Below are positions 1 through 9,277 of a stretch of DNA of 59,546 bases, one piece after another (positions within the stretch are counted from its first letter, which is position 1; each line of letters starts with the position of its first letter). The position numbers and the translations under genes were made by a program. Location: positions 1 to 59,546 of the forward strand of contig NZ_FMXB01000020.1 of the NCBI RefSeq assembly GCF_900103415.1, given 5' to 3'. Origin of the DNA: Methanobrevibacter millerae (GTDB lineage Archaea; Methanobacteriota; Methanobacteria; Methanobacteriales; Methanobacteriaceae). The notes beneath the pieces are model-generated. The model saw nothing but the letters and a program-made list of their open reading frames with translations. It searched no databases and was not told the origin of the DNA.

Positions 1-2370
1 TTGACTGCTGGTGACAAGACTATTGTTGTTGAGTATTCTGGTGACGATAACTATGCTCCAACTCAAGTCATTTCAAACTTAACTGTCGATAAGACAAAAA
101 CAACTCCTGATTTGATTGTTGTGGATAAAGGAAACGGAACTGTCGTTGTCGTTGTAGGCGATAATGCAACAGGTAACGTAACGGTCACAGTTGACGGTGA
201 AAACTACACTGCTGAAGTAATTGACGGCGTTGCAGTTGTAAACCTGGACAATTTAACTCCGGGAACCCATGATATACAAATCGCATACTCAGGCGATGAC
301 AACCATGCTCCAAGCACTGCAGCTTCATCAGTAAATGTTCCTAAGGCGGAAAGCCCAATAAGCGTATCTGTTGAAGACATTTACGTTGGAGATACCGCAG
401 TCATTGAAGTTAAAGTTGCAGATAACGCAACGGGTAATGTCACGATTGAAATTGACGGTGTAAAATACTCATCTGAAATCAAAGGCGGTAAAGCAGTATT
501 TGAAGTTCCTGATTTGGCTAAAGGAACCAAGACAATAGCTGTTGATTATGTTGGTGATGATAGCTACCTTGCAAATCACACGACTGGAACGATTACCGTA
601 TCCAAACGTCCTTCATTCGTAAACGCAACAATCACTGACATTGATGTCGGTGAAAACGTAACGATTACTGTAACTGTCCCTGAAGATGCAACCGGACAGG
701 TATTGATTGACATTGACGGTGTCGGATATTATGTTAACGTAACCAACGGTGTTGGAGTCGCACAGATACCTCGCATGCCTAACGGAGTTTATGACGTAAA
801 CCTTACCTACACTGGTGATGACAAGTATGAATCAAGCTCAACCAAAGGCCTGTTCAATGTTTCAAAGGTTGAATCATTCGTAATTCCTGTGGCTCAAAAC
901 ATTACTGTGGGCGATTTGGAAGTAATTACTTTAACTGTTCCTCAAGACGCAACGGGCATTGTAACCGTTGTAATTGATGGAGTTGAATATCACTTTGATT
1001 TGGATGAAGGAAAACTTCTTTCACCTGATGAAAGCGGAGATATCTATTCAGTTGCAATAAGTGGCGGAAATGGAATACTTGTAATATCTGGACTTCCTAA
1101 AGGCGAATATGTTGTAAGCGCAATGTATAACGGTGATGCAAAATACCTGCCGTGCACAAATACGACAATCTTTACCGTATCCGATAAGGATCCTTCAATT
1201 AAAATCATAGACCAAAACAACGGAACCGTTGTGGTTGTATTGCCTGAAGACGCAACTGGAAACGTAACAGTTACTGTTGACGGCAAGACTTTCCAGGCAG
1301 AAGTGATTAACGGTACGGCTGTTATTAATGTGGATGGTTTGGATCCTGGTGAGCATGAAATGACCATAACTTACTCCGGTGATGACCACTATGGCGAAAA
1401 GACACAGACAGGAACTGTTAATGTTCCTAAAGTCCCTGCTCCAATAAGCGTCAGCGTGGATGACATCGGCGTGGGCCAGGCTGCTGTTGTAACCGTAACT
1501 CTTCCTGATGACGCAACGGGAAATGTCACGATTGAAATAAATGCCAAAAAATACACAGCAGAAATCGTTGATGGAAAGGCAGTATTCAACGTTGACGGTT
1601 TGGCAGTCGGAAACAAGACTGTTGCCGTAACCTATCCTGGAGATGATAAATACCTTTCTAATTTCACGACAGGCCAGTTTGAAGTGTCCAAAGTCCCTGC
1701 AAATGTAACCGCAACTTCCCATGACATCATGGTTGGAGATGAGGAAACCATTAAGGCCACATTTCCACAAGACGCTACAGGCCGTGCACTATTGAGATTG
1801 GGTGGTGAGGAATACTATGCAGATATAGTTAACGGTGAAGCCATATTTAAAGTTCCTAATTTGGCCAGCGGAGAATATGAAGCCCTTTTAGGCTATCCTG
1901 GTGATGAAAACTACGAGCCAAGCAATACGACAACTAAATTCACTGTATCCAAATACAGCGAACCCGTATCTGCAAGCGGAGACAGCATTGAAATAGGTGA
2001 AAACGGAACTGTTGTTGTAAAGCTTCCGATTGACGCAACCGGAACCGTTACCATAACGGTTGACGGCAAAACCTATACTCAGGAAGTCGTTGACGGCCAG
2101 GCGGTATTTTCAATTCCTGGTTTGCAAAGCGGAGTTCATCCGGTAACTGTCTATTACTCAGGTGACGCCAAATACGAAGCCAACGTAACCACTACAGCAA
2201 TCGTTGTAGCGGATAATGGCAATAATACTCCTGGAAACGGAAGCGATGTTCCTGAAAAGGCCAGTGAAGGCATAAGTCTCTCAAAATATCAAACGGGCAA
2301 TCCTATATTTGTCCTCTTATTAATCCTATTGATTGGCGGAGCTGCCAGATTCAGAAAATCTGAAGAATAG
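1..2370 (+). CDS. Adhesin-like Ig-repeat surface protein, 5' truncated by window edge
   Basis: The frame is open from base 1, so the N-terminus and signal peptide lie outside the window; the TTG at base 1 is not a credible start. The visible 789 residues hold eight Ig-like (bacterial Ig family) repeats of roughly 90-100 residues. Each carries a core such as DATGNVTVTVDG, then an AEVxxG strand and a YxGDDxY ending. The C-terminus has a short linker, a TGNP motif (KYQTGNPIF), one hydrophobic helix and a basic tail (RFRKSEE), as expected for anchoring in the archaeal membrane. N-glycosylation sequons (NxT/S) are frequent. The family is inferred to mediate attachment to other cells or host material; the ligand cannot be read from sequence. 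A T-rich tract after the stop may terminate transcription. Confidence 0.9.
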   Translation: MTAGDKTIVVEYSGDDNYAPTQVISNLTVDKTKTTPDLIVVDKGNGTVVVVVGDNATGNVTVTVDGENYTAEVIDGVAVVNLDNLTPGTHDIQIAYSGDDNHAPSTAASSVNVPKAESPISVSVEDIYVGDTAVIEVKVADNATGNVTIEIDGVKYSSEIKGGKAVFEVPDLAKGTKTIAVDYVGDDSYLANHTTGTITVSKRPSFVNATITDIDVGENVTITVTVPEDATGQVLIDIDGVGYYVNVTNGVGVAQIPRMPNGVYDVNLTYTGDDKYESSSTKGLFNVSKVESFVIPVAQNITVGDLEVITLTVPQDATGIVTVVIDGVEYHFDLDEGKLLSPDESGDIYSVAISGGNGILVISGLPKGEYVVSAMYNGDAKYLPCTNTTIFTVSDKDPSIKIIDQNNGTVVVVLPEDATGNVTVTVDGKTFQAEVINGTAVINVDGLDPGEHEMTITYSGDDHYGEKTQTGTVNVPKVPAPISVSVDDIGVGQAAVVTVTLPDDATGNVTIEINAKKYTAEIVDGKAVFNVDGLAVGNKTVAVTYPGDDKYLSNFTTGQFEVSKVPANVTATSHDIMVGDEETIKATFPQDATGRALLRLGGEEYYADIVNGEAIFKVPNLASGEYEALLGYPGDENYEPSNTTTKFTVSKYSEPVSASGDSIEIGENGTVVVKLPIDATGTVTITVDGKTYTQEVVDGQAVFSIPGLQSGVHPVTVYYSGDAKYEANVTTTAIVVADNGNNTPGNGSDVPEKASEGISLSKYQTGNPIFVLLLILLIGGAARFRKSEE

Positions 2371-2433
2371 CTCCCAACTTTTTTTCTATTTTTTGTAAAG
2401 CATTTATTAAACTGTTTTTATATAGATTGTATT

Positions 2434-3069
2434 ATGAAAACGATTGTCATTAATGCAAGTCCGAGAAAGAAATGGAATACTGCCGAGGTAATGCAGGCCG
2501 CCCAGAAAGGTGCGGAATCTGTCGGAGCCGAAGTGGAATATGTCAATTTATACGATCTTGTTTTTAAAGGATGCAGAAGCTGCCTTGTCTGTAAAATGAA
2601 GGAAAAGCCAAAGTGCAAATGCTACTGGAAAGATGAGCTCTCCCCATTGATTGAAAGGATTCTGGAAGCAGATACCTTATTGATAGGTTCGCCGATTTAC
2701 TTTGGAGAGCCTACAAGCGAATTCAGGGCGCTCATCGAAAGACTGATATTCTGCGTAATGTCTTATGACGACGGATCAAGCTATTACACAGGCAAGGTCA
2801 ATGTAGGCATATTCTACACAATGAATGCGCCGATTGACTACTATAAGCAGTCCATGGAAGAGAGTTTATCAAGCATCGAGTTTCTCTTCTCCTTTTTAAA
2901 CGGCGAGATAAGAACCTATCCGGTCTGTGATACACTTCAGGTTCATGACTATTCCAAATACAACATGGCAGGCTTTTCACAGGAAATGAAGGAAAAGCAG
3001 CTGATTTTGCAGTATCCGAAAGATATTGAAAACGCCTTTAAGATAGGAGCTGAACTCTCAAAGGAGTGA
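2434..3069 (+). CDS. Flavodoxin-like NAD(P)H-dependent FMN reductase / iron-sulfur flavoprotein family
   Basis: 211 residues with a flavodoxin-like fold. The N-terminal NASPRKKWNT loop fits the FMN phosphate site, and GSPIYFGEPT is the second conserved loop of this reductase family. Cysteines at residues 47, 50, 53, 61 and 63 resemble the cysteine cluster of archaeal iron-sulfur flavoproteins, so an Fe-S centre is possible. It is first in a tight operon with a nitroreductase (5-bp gap) and a MalY-type aminotransferase. No Shine-Dalgarno is visible before the ATG, and a TATA-like tract lies at about 2417-2424, so a very short leader is possible. The substrate is unknown. Confidence 0.85.
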   Translation: MKTIVINASPRKKWNTAEVMQAAQKGAESVGAEVEYVNLYDLVFKGCRSCLVCKMKEKPKCKCYWKDELSPLIERILEADTLLIGSPIYFGEPTSEFRALIERLIFCVMSYDDGSSYYTGKVNVGIFYTMNAPIDYYKQSMEESLSSIEFLFSFLNGEIRTYPVCDTLQVHDYSKYNMAGFSQEMKEKQLILQYPKDIENAFKIGAELSKE

Positions 3070-3074
3070 TTTGA

Positions 3075-3590
3075 ATGGCTGATTTTGAAGATGTAATCAA
3101 CATGAGAAGAAGTATCCGTGAGTATACTGACGAAGAAGTAAGTGACGAGGATATATTAAGGATTTTAAAGGCAGGAATGCAGGCTCCGGGTTCCAGGTTG
3201 GGCGCCGAGCCATGGGAATTTGTCGTAATTAAAAACAGGGAAACCTTGGAAAAGCTTTCGCAAATCAAGCCAAGGGTAAAGACAGCTCCCGTTGCAATCC
3301 TTCTGGTTGCCAATATCGAAAGGGCATTCTATAAGCTCCATTGGCAGCAGGACATGTCCGCAGCGGCAGAAAACATGCTTCTTGAAGCCGTCAACTTGGG
3401 CCTGGGAGGCCTTTGGAACGGCGTTGCGCCTACCGAAGAGACGATGCAGAAAGTTGCAGATTTGTTTGGCCTTGACAATGAAAACCAGATTCCCTTCTGC
3501 ATAATTACCTTAGGCTATCCTGCAGAGGGCTGGGAAAACAAATTCATGGACAAGTTCGACGAGGGAAGAATACACTATGAAAAATACTGA
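3075..3590 (+). CDS. Nitroreductase family protein
   Basis: 171 residues, the usual size of small archaeal FMN-dependent nitroreductases. The N-terminal MRRSIREYTDEEV and the following MQAPGSRLGAEPWEFVV segments are the family FMN-binding signatures; GLGGLWNGVAP is the conserved C-terminal half motif. The enzyme presumably uses NAD(P)H to reduce small electrophiles; the physiological substrate is unknown. The Shine-Dalgarno GGAGTGAT overlaps the stop of the upstream flavoprotein gene, and the 3' end overlaps the next gene by 14 bp, so the three are probably translationally coupled. A second nitroreductase lies at 45575-46075. Confidence 0.9.
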   Translation: MADFEDVINMRRSIREYTDEEVSDEDILRILKAGMQAPGSRLGAEPWEFVVIKNRETLEKLSQIKPRVKTAPVAILLVANIERAFYKLHWQQDMSAAAENMLLEAVNLGLGGLWNGVAPTEETMQKVADLFGLDNENQIPFCIITLGYPAEGWENKFMDKFDEGRIHYEKY

Positions 3591-4758
3591 ATACGATTTT
3601 GAAAGTGTCATTGACAGAAAGGACACCTATTGCTTGAAATGGGACTTATTCGGTGATGATTTGCCCATGTGGGTGGCTGATATGGATTTCAGGGTGGCTC
3701 CCCCAATACAAAATGCAATTCAAAAAAGGGCCGAGCATCCCGTATACGGCTATACTATTGTTCCGGATGAGCTGTTTGAAGCTTACATTAACTGGTGGGA
3801 TAGAAGATACGACTTGAAGATGTCAAAGGAAGACATGCTATATTCCATCGGTGTAATGCCATCGATATCCTCAATGATTCGATGTTTAACTGATGAAAAG
3901 GATGAGATTTTAATCCAGACTCCCGTCTATCATGTATTTTTCTATGTGATTGAAGACAACAACAGAAAAGTCCTTGAAAATCAGCTGATTTATGAAAACG
4001 GCGAGTATTCAATTGATTTTGATGATCTGGATGAGAAACTCTCTAAAGTCAAATTAATGATTTTATGCAATCCACATAATCCCGTCGGAAAGATATTTTC
4101 AAAAGATGACTTGGCCCGTATTGGCGAGTTGTGCAAAAAGCATGGCGTTATTTTAATAAGTGATGAAATCCACTGTGATTTAACCGATCCGGGCATTAAA
4201 TACATTCCTTTTGAAGCTGACGATTACGTGATAAGATGTCTTTCTCCATCCAAATCATTCAATATTGCGGGTTTTCAAAGCTCCATTGTCCATACGACAA
4301 ACAGTGAACTTTTGGAAAAAATAAAAACTCAAATGCATGTTGACAATTCAGACTCCTGCAATGTCTTTGCTGCCTCTGCTGTAATGGCTGCCTATAATGA
4401 ATCCGAAGACTGGCTGGAGCAGTTAAGGGAAACAATATTTAAAAACAAGCAGATTGTTCGTGATTACTTAAAAAGTGAGCTTCCTATTATCAAACTTGTT
4501 GAATGCGAGGCGACCTATCTTTTATGGCTTGACTGTTCGGCTTTAAACGTTTCGTCTAAAATTTTAAGCGAGTTTTTAAGGTCTAATCAGGGATTGTTCT
4601 TATCAGCGGGAATTGACTTCGGCCAATCAGGCGACACTTTCTTGAGGATGAACATAGCATGTCCCGAAGAACTGTTAATTGACGGCCTTCAGAGGCTAAA
4701 GGGCGGAATTATAGCTTTAAATAATATTAATAACCTATCAAATCATACTAGCTTTTGA
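3577..4758 (+). CDS. MalY/PatB-type PLP-dependent aminotransferase / cystathionine beta-lyase
   Basis: 393 residues, the length of MalY/PatB fold-type I PLP enzymes. Diagnostic features are LPMWVADMDF near the N-terminus, CNPHNPVGKIF in the cofactor region, ISDEIHCDL (aspartate contacting the PLP ring) and SPSKSFNIAGFQ with the Schiff-base lysine. Enzymes of this group cleave C-S bonds of cystathionine or cysteine, or transaminate aromatic acids; the exact substrate cannot be chosen here. The ATG lies inside the end of the nitroreductase gene, a 14-bp overlap typical of coupled translation. It is the last gene of the operon. Confidence 0.9.
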   Translation: MKNTEYDFESVIDRKDTYCLKWDLFGDDLPMWVADMDFRVAPPIQNAIQKRAEHPVYGYTIVPDELFEAYINWWDRRYDLKMSKEDMLYSIGVMPSISSMIRCLTDEKDEILIQTPVYHVFFYVIEDNNRKVLENQLIYENGEYSIDFDDLDEKLSKVKLMILCNPHNPVGKIFSKDDLARIGELCKKHGVILISDEIHCDLTDPGIKYIPFEADDYVIRCLSPSKSFNIAGFQSSIVHTTNSELLEKIKTQMHVDNSDSCNVFAASAVMAAYNESEDWLEQLRETIFKNKQIVRDYLKSELPIIKLVECEATYLLWLDCSALNVSSKILSEFLRSNQGLFLSAGIDFGQSGDTFLRMNIACPEELLIDGLQRLKGGIIALNNINNLSNHTSF

Positions 4759-4826
4759 AGATATTATTTTTCTGAATTCTTAATTGATTTTTAAAAAAGA
4801 TAAATTATTTATATATAAAAAAATAA

Positions 4827-4938
4827 GGTATATATAAAGAGTTAATAGATAAAAAAATAAGGTATATATAAAAAGTTAATAGATAAAAAAATAAGGTATA
4901 TATAAAGAGTTAATAGATAAAAAAATAAGCTATATATT
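4827..4938. repeat. 34-bp tandem direct repeat, about 3.3 copies, upstream of an ATPase gene
   Basis: The string GGTATATATAAA recurs at 4827, 4861 and 4895 with an exact 34-bp period, and a degenerate fourth copy starts at 4929 (GCTATATATTT). The intervening AGTTAATAGATAAAAAAATA is nearly identical in each unit. The array ends about 20 bp before the start codon of the ATPase gene. It contains repeated TATA-like elements, so it may be a variable-number promoter array. Confidence 0.9.
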
Positions 4939-4961
4939 TCAATAATATGGAGGTAAATAAA

Positions 4962-6413
4962 ATGGTTGAAAATAAAGCTGAAATTCAAAGATTTATCCTA
5001 AATCAGGTTAATGAGACTCAATTTTTATTGAATGATGAATTATACCATCAAAATATTAAATTAACGCCTAGATTAGAATTTGAAGAAATAAAAATTTATA
5101 TTGATGATTTTCTACAGGGAAATAACGTTAATCGTTTTGTTACATTGCCTGGCTTAAGAGGAGTTGGAAAAAGTACAATACTTTTAGAAGTCTATGACTA
5201 TTTATTTAATGAGAAAAATATTAATCCAGAAAATATCTTGTATATCTCCTGTGAACAATTGAATTATATTCAGCAATGCGATATTTATGCTGTAATTGAT
5301 GATTATATAAAAAATTTTCATCATGCAAGTATTAAAACATTAAATCATCAGATATTCCTATTAATTGACGAGTCACATTACGATAAAAATTGGTCACTTG
5401 CCGGCAAGATGATTTATGATCAAAGCAAAAAAATTTTCATGATATTTACGGGTTCATCAGCCCTTAACTTAAATTATGATGAAGAAGCTGCAAGAAGAAT
5501 AATTAATTACAATATTAATCCTTTAAATTACACGCAACACTTAAATTTAAAATATAAATATAATTCAATTGATTTATCAAATGCCTTAAGAGATTTAATT
5601 TTCACAGGAAATGTGGAAGATGCAATCGAAATTGAACAAAAGGTTAATCATGATTTGTTAAATTTAAAAGGATATTCATCTACTGATTGGGACAATTATT
5701 TCAAATTTGGAGGATTTCCCCAGGTCATGTTTGACACTAGACAAAGGGATATAGTTAAAAAAATGTTTAATTCAGTGAATACGGTTATTCAAAAAGACTT
5801 GGGAACAATTAAAAATATCACTACTGACACCCAAAGTTATGCAATGAGAATATTAAAATTCTTAGCACAAAAATATCCTGGTGATGTTTCACAAAATAAA
5901 TTGTCTTCAGAGCTTGGATGTCCATTCAGTACAATAAATACATTATTTTATTTATTTGAAAAAACACAATTACTCTTCCATTATGATGATTACGGTGGCA
6001 TAAACCATAGAACCAAAAAAGAAAAGCAATATTATTTTGCAACCCCTAGTATTCGTCATGTAATCAATTTGACATTTGGAGTTACTAAACTCAAAGAAGA
6101 AGAATATGAGGGAATTTTATTTGAGAATTTTGTTGCATCATTGTTATTTAATCTGATACATGATGACAATTTCTTTGATTTTGAGGTCTTTTTCGAAAAA
6201 AGGAAAGGGGGTGTAGATTTTCTTTTAAGTAAGATGTTTGAAAACCCTATTCCGATTGAAGTTGGCCATAAAAATAAAGATAAGCGTCAGATTATAAATG
6301 CGATGAAGCGTTATAATTCAAATCATGGGATAATTGTTTCACAAACAACAAGAACAATTAGAAAAGATGGCGATATAATATATATTCCAATGAAGACATT
6401 TTCATTCATTTAA
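4962..6413 (+). CDS. AAA-family ATPase with C-terminal DUF4143-like nuclease-fold domain
   Basis: 483 residues from the preferred start. Residues about 64-71 hold Walker A (GLRGVGKS), 131-139 hold Walker B with an unusual tail (IFLLIDESH) and 162-170 a sensor-like FTGSSALNL. A winged-helix-like segment follows, and the C-terminal domain carries GVDFLL and PIEVGHK, resembling the D and ExK core of the PD-(D/E)XK-like DUF4143 group. These ATPases are widespread in archaea, often near accessory genes, with largely unknown roles. ATG 4962 is chosen because GGAGGT at 4949-4954 lies 7 nt upstream; the ATG at 4947 overlaps that ribosome site. The gene is more AT-rich than its neighbours, which fits lateral transfer. 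Confidence 0.85.
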   Translation: MVENKAEIQRFILNQVNETQFLLNDELYHQNIKLTPRLEFEEIKIYIDDFLQGNNVNRFVTLPGLRGVGKSTILLEVYDYLFNEKNINPENILYISCEQLNYIQQCDIYAVIDDYIKNFHHASIKTLNHQIFLLIDESHYDKNWSLAGKMIYDQSKKIFMIFTGSSALNLNYDEEAARRIINYNINPLNYTQHLNLKYKYNSIDLSNALRDLIFTGNVEDAIEIEQKVNHDLLNLKGYSSTDWDNYFKFGGFPQVMFDTRQRDIVKKMFNSVNTVIQKDLGTIKNITTDTQSYAMRILKFLAQKYPGDVSQNKLSSELGCPFSTINTLFYLFEKTQLLFHYDDYGGINHRTKKEKQYYFATPSIRHVINLTFGVTKLKEEEYEGILFENFVASLLFNLIHDDNFFDFEVFFEKRKGGVDFLLSKMFENPIPIEVGHKNKDKRQIINAMKRYNSNHGIIVSQTTRTIRKDGDIIYIPMKTFSFI

Positions 6414-6484
6414 CAAATTCGCCCGAAAAACACAAATTAAAAGCTTACATTAAAATATTCAATGATTTGTATTTTTTTAGTCAG

Positions 6485-7273
6485 CTATTGCGTTAAATCG
6501 ATGAATCTCTGAATCAACCAGTCGGAGATGCTTATGTCGGATGAATATCTTATGATTTCATCCCTTTTAAACCATTGCGCCTTGACTATCTCATCACCGT
6601 CAACCTTTATCTCACCTGAATCATATTCGGCTTCAAAGGCAAGCATCAGTGAATTGGGAAATGGCCAGGACTGGCTTTTAAGGTAATTGACGTTTTTGAT
6701 TTTGATTCCTACCTCTTCAGCGACTTCCCTGTGGACGGCTTCCTCAATGGACTCGCCAGGTTCCACAAAACCGGCAATAAGTGCAAAGCGGATATTGTCA
6801 TGATAGCTGTGTTTTGCCATAAGCAATTTGTCCTCATTTCTGATGGCCACAATAATTGCAGGAGCGATTCTAGGATAGTGCACTTGACCGCATTTCATGC
6901 ATTTTAACATCATGTCCTTTTCATCTAATTGAGTCTTCGTTCCGCATCGTCCGCAATACTGATGTGATATATACCAATCGTTTACTAAAACAGCTTTTGT
7001 GCCCATAAGGTACAAGTCCCTGTTGAATTCATAGACTTCACGCAGGTCATAGCCATTCTTAAAATCGGCATTTACGCAAAAGCAGTCCTTGTTTTTATAT
7101 TTTCCGATATATAATGAGAAGTTAACGTCAATGTCGTCAATGCTTCTTGCCAATTCATCATTATCCAGATAGAGTTCCCTTTCGGAGTTGAAAATAAAGT
7201 AATAGGCGTCAACGCTTGTGTAGGTGTCGCTGAAATCAATTTCATAATCTTCGTAAATGGACTTTTCAATCAT
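6485..7273 (-). CDS. nudC: NADH pyrophosphatase-type NUDIX hydrolase
   Basis: 262 residues in NudC order: a variable N-terminal domain, a four-cysteine zinc ribbon (YCGRCGTKT then KCMKCGQ), the linker VHYPRIAPAIIVAI, and a Nudix box starting GFVEPGESIEEAV and ending REVAEEVGI. The following SQSWPFPNSLM is the characteristic NudC SQPWPFP-type motif that separates it from other Nudix proteins. It is expected to hydrolyse NAD(H) or remove NAD caps from RNA in the cytoplasm. It is divergent from ferritin, with an 81-bp shared promoter region. Confidence 0.93.
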   Translation of the reverse strand: MIEKSIYEDYEIDFSDTYTSVDAYYFIFNSERELYLDNDELARSIDDIDVNFSLYIGKYKNKDCFCVNADFKNGYDLREVYEFNRDLYLMGTKAVLVNDWYISHQYCGRCGTKTQLDEKDMMLKCMKCGQVHYPRIAPAIIVAIRNEDKLLMAKHSYHDNIRFALIAGFVEPGESIEEAVHREVAEEVGIKIKNVNYLKSQSWPFPNSLMLAFEAEYDSGEIKVDGDEIVKAQWFKRDEIIRYSSDISISDWLIQRFIDLTQ

Positions 7274-7354
7274 GGTATTACTTTGTTCTTTGATTAATTA
7301 AAATAGTTAAGGTTTATATTTAATCAATTACAAAATGTTAATCGGTGAAATAAA

Positions 7355-7855
7355 ATGGTTTCTGAAAATATGGAAAAAGCCTTAAACGGACAACTAAACG
7401 CTGAAGTTTATTCTGGATACTTATATTTATCCATGGCAGCTTATTTTGAAGATGAAGACTTAGCAGGTTTCGCTAACTGGATGAGAGTTCAGGCAGCAGA
7501 AGAACTTGAACACGGAATGAAATTCTATGACTACATCATAAGAAGAGGAGCTTCCGTAACCTTAACTGAAATCGAAGGACCTCAAACCGAATGGGATTCT
7601 CCATTGGCTGCATTTGAACATGTCCTTGAACATGAAAAAAAGGTATCCGGTCTTATCGATGACTTAGTTAACTTAGCTATTGAAGAAAAGGACCACGCTA
7701 CCAACAACTTCCTCCAATGGTTCGTTGAAGAACAGGTTGAAGAAGAGGAAAACGCAATGGAACTTGTTGCCAAAGCAAAACTGGCTGACGGCGACAAAAG
7801 ATTGATATACGAATTGAATAAAGAATTGGGTGCACGCGCACCTTCCGACGACTAG
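7355..7855 (+). CDS. Ferritin (non-heme iron storage)
   Basis: 166 residues, a typical bacterial/archaeal ferritin. The first helix has [20 protein letters not shown], and [15 protein letters not shown] gives the ferroxidase ExxH ligands; [10 protein letters not shown] in the fourth helix supplies further ligands. It should assemble into a 24-mer that oxidises and stores iron, protecting an anaerobe from peroxide chemistry. The Shine-Dalgarno GGTGA precedes the ATG, and a hairpin terminator follows the stop. Confidence 0.96.
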   Translation: MVSENMEKALNGQLNAEVYSGYLYLSMAAYFEDEDLAGFANWMRVQAAEELEHGMKFYDYIIRRGASVTLTEIEGPQTEWDSPLAAFEHVLEHEKKVSGLIDDLVNLAIEEKDHATNNFLQWFVEEQVEEEENAMELVAKAKLADGDKRLIYELNKELGARAPSDD

Positions 7856-7886
7856 ATTTTTCTAGTCACCTTTCTTATTTTTTTTG
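7850..7886 (+). terminator. Hairpin terminator after ferritin
   Basis: GACTAG (7850-7855), a six-base loop and CTAGTC (7862-7867) form a perfect 6-bp stem overlapping the ferritin stop codon. A T-rich run follows at about 7876-7885. Confidence 0.7.
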
Positions 7887-7891
7887 ATAGC

Positions 7892-8539
7892 ATGAATGAA
7901 GAGCTTTACAAATCCCGCGTTGATTCTAAAGACTATGACGCTTCATTGATAGGTGAAAACGAATTGGGAAGCGTTTATCTGCATGGCCCAATTGGAAATG
8001 CCGAATCTGAGGTAAAAATAGCCTATCTGATAGGCATGCATCCCCTTGAAAGCAAGTCCCACAGGGCGCTTTTCGACAAGTTAATGGCCAAAAAAGATTT
8101 GAAATACTGTTATTATCTATATAACATTCACGTTAATGACGTTGAAAGCGAAAGCGAAGGCAGAATGGAAGGCCAGCTTTTGGCGCGCGAGTTTGTAACC
8201 TCAGACATTATTGATAAGAAGTATGACTTGTTTTTGGATATCCACTCCAACCGGGGAACGATCGGGCCTGGAAACTATGAGATAACTAATTTCCTTTTCG
8301 CTCCGGGCTTTGATGAGAAATCAACTGAATATGTAAATGCTTTGCTTGATTTGATTCCTGACCTGCAGTATTATGCTCCCGAACACAGGACAAGCCCTCC
8401 GTTCATAACGGAACCCACTGCCGAGGCGGGCATTCCAACTATTGTCTATGAATGCTATACCTTTGAAGAGATGGAAGTTACCTACGATTTGGCTTCAAAG
8501 TTAATCAATAGTGTTGAAAATTTAAATATTACTTCATAA
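7892..8539 (+). CDS. M14-like (succinylglutamate desuccinylase/aspartoacylase-type) zinc hydrolase
   Basis: 215 residues, shorter than typical AstE/AspA enzymes (about 300). The order of putative zinc ligands fits the M14 fold: GMHPLES (H..E) near residue 50 and DIHSN near residue 113, with a late glutamate in IVYECYTFEE as a candidate catalytic base. No signal peptide is present, so it is cytoplasmic. The substrate is unknown; deacylation of an N-acyl amino acid or amidated compound is a family-based guess. The K+ channel gene starts 12 bp downstream, suggesting one transcript. Confidence 0.65.
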   Translation: MNEELYKSRVDSKDYDASLIGENELGSVYLHGPIGNAESEVKIAYLIGMHPLESKSHRALFDKLMAKKDLKYCYYLYNIHVNDVESESEGRMEGQLLAREFVTSDIIDKKYDLFLDIHSNRGTIGPGNYEITNFLFAPGFDEKSTEYVNALLDLIPDLQYYAPEHRTSPPFITEPTAEAGIPTIVYECYTFEEMEVTYDLASKLINSVENLNITS

Positions 8540-8551
8540 ATAATATTATCC

Positions 8552-9271
8552 ATGGCAATAACTAGGAAGCGAGCATTTTATTTAATCTTAATTTTTTTAA
8601 TAATTATTGACATTTGCCTTTTGGCCTATGTTACATTTTATCCTGTTGATTCATCGCTTAAAGTCGGTGCCTGGACTTTTGATCTTATTTTGTGTGTTGT
8701 TTTGTGGATTGAATTCATCTACAGCTATTATCACTGTGACGACAGAAAACAGTATATGAGGGATAACGGATTGTCTATTTTGGGAATGCTTCCTTTGAAT
8801 TTCTATTTTCTCAGAGCATTAAGGCTGATTAAGCTGGTTCAGATGATTAAGCTCTACGTGCTGGCCCGTGACAGTGAAAAGGCATTTACCAGATTCCTCA
8901 AAAGAACCTATCTGGACAAGATTCTTTTTGTTGCTATACTCTTTATTTTTTTACTGACGGTTCTCATTCGAATAGTGGATTCGGATATCCATGATTTGGC
9001 TACTGCCCTCTGGTATATAGTCGTTTCCGCAACAAGTACAGGTTATGGCGATATTGTTCCAACGACAGTTTCTGGAAGGATTGTCGGTATTATTGCAATG
9101 GTCGGTGGAATACTGATTTTTTCCACATTAACGGCTGTAATCTCATCAATATACGTTTCAAGAATCAGCAGGGATACCCGTGATGATTTAGAATCAAAGA
9201 TAGAAGACTTAACGCTTGAAGTCAGTAAATTAAATGAAAAGTTAGATGAATTGAAAAATGAAAAGGATTGA
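8552..9271 (+). CDS. Voltage-gated-type potassium channel, six-helix form
   Basis: 239 residues. The pore region STGYGDIVP contains the TxGYGD potassium selectivity filter, preceded by helix ILFVAILFIFLLTVLI and followed by an inner helix around GGILIFSTLTAVISSIYV. Upstream there are two to three more membrane segments and a short arginine/lysine-bearing helix (RALRLIKLVQMIKLY), like a reduced S4 sensor. The C-terminus (about 35 residues, DLESKIEDLTLEVSKLNEK) is a predicted coiled coil suited to tetramer formation. It may set membrane potential. Confidence 0.92.
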   Translation: MAITRKRAFYLILIFLIIIDICLLAYVTFYPVDSSLKVGAWTFDLILCVVLWIEFIYSYYHCDDRKQYMRDNGLSILGMLPLNFYFLRALRLIKLVQMIKLYVLARDSEKAFTRFLKRTYLDKILFVAILFIFLLTVLIRIVDSDIHDLATALWYIVVSATSTGYGDIVPTTVSGRIVGIIAMVGGILIFSTLTAVISSIYVSRISRDTRDDLESKIEDLTLEVSKLNEKLDELKNEKD

Positions 9272-9277
9272 AGAAGT

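Noticed and set aside
1044-1770. Three minus-strand open frames inside the first adhesin
   Set aside because: They mirror the low-complexity Ig-repeat coding sequence, have no ribosome sites and no recognisable domain.
4827-4938. CRISPR-like array
   Set aside because: The 34-bp units are contiguous tandem repeats with no variable spacers and no cas genes nearby.
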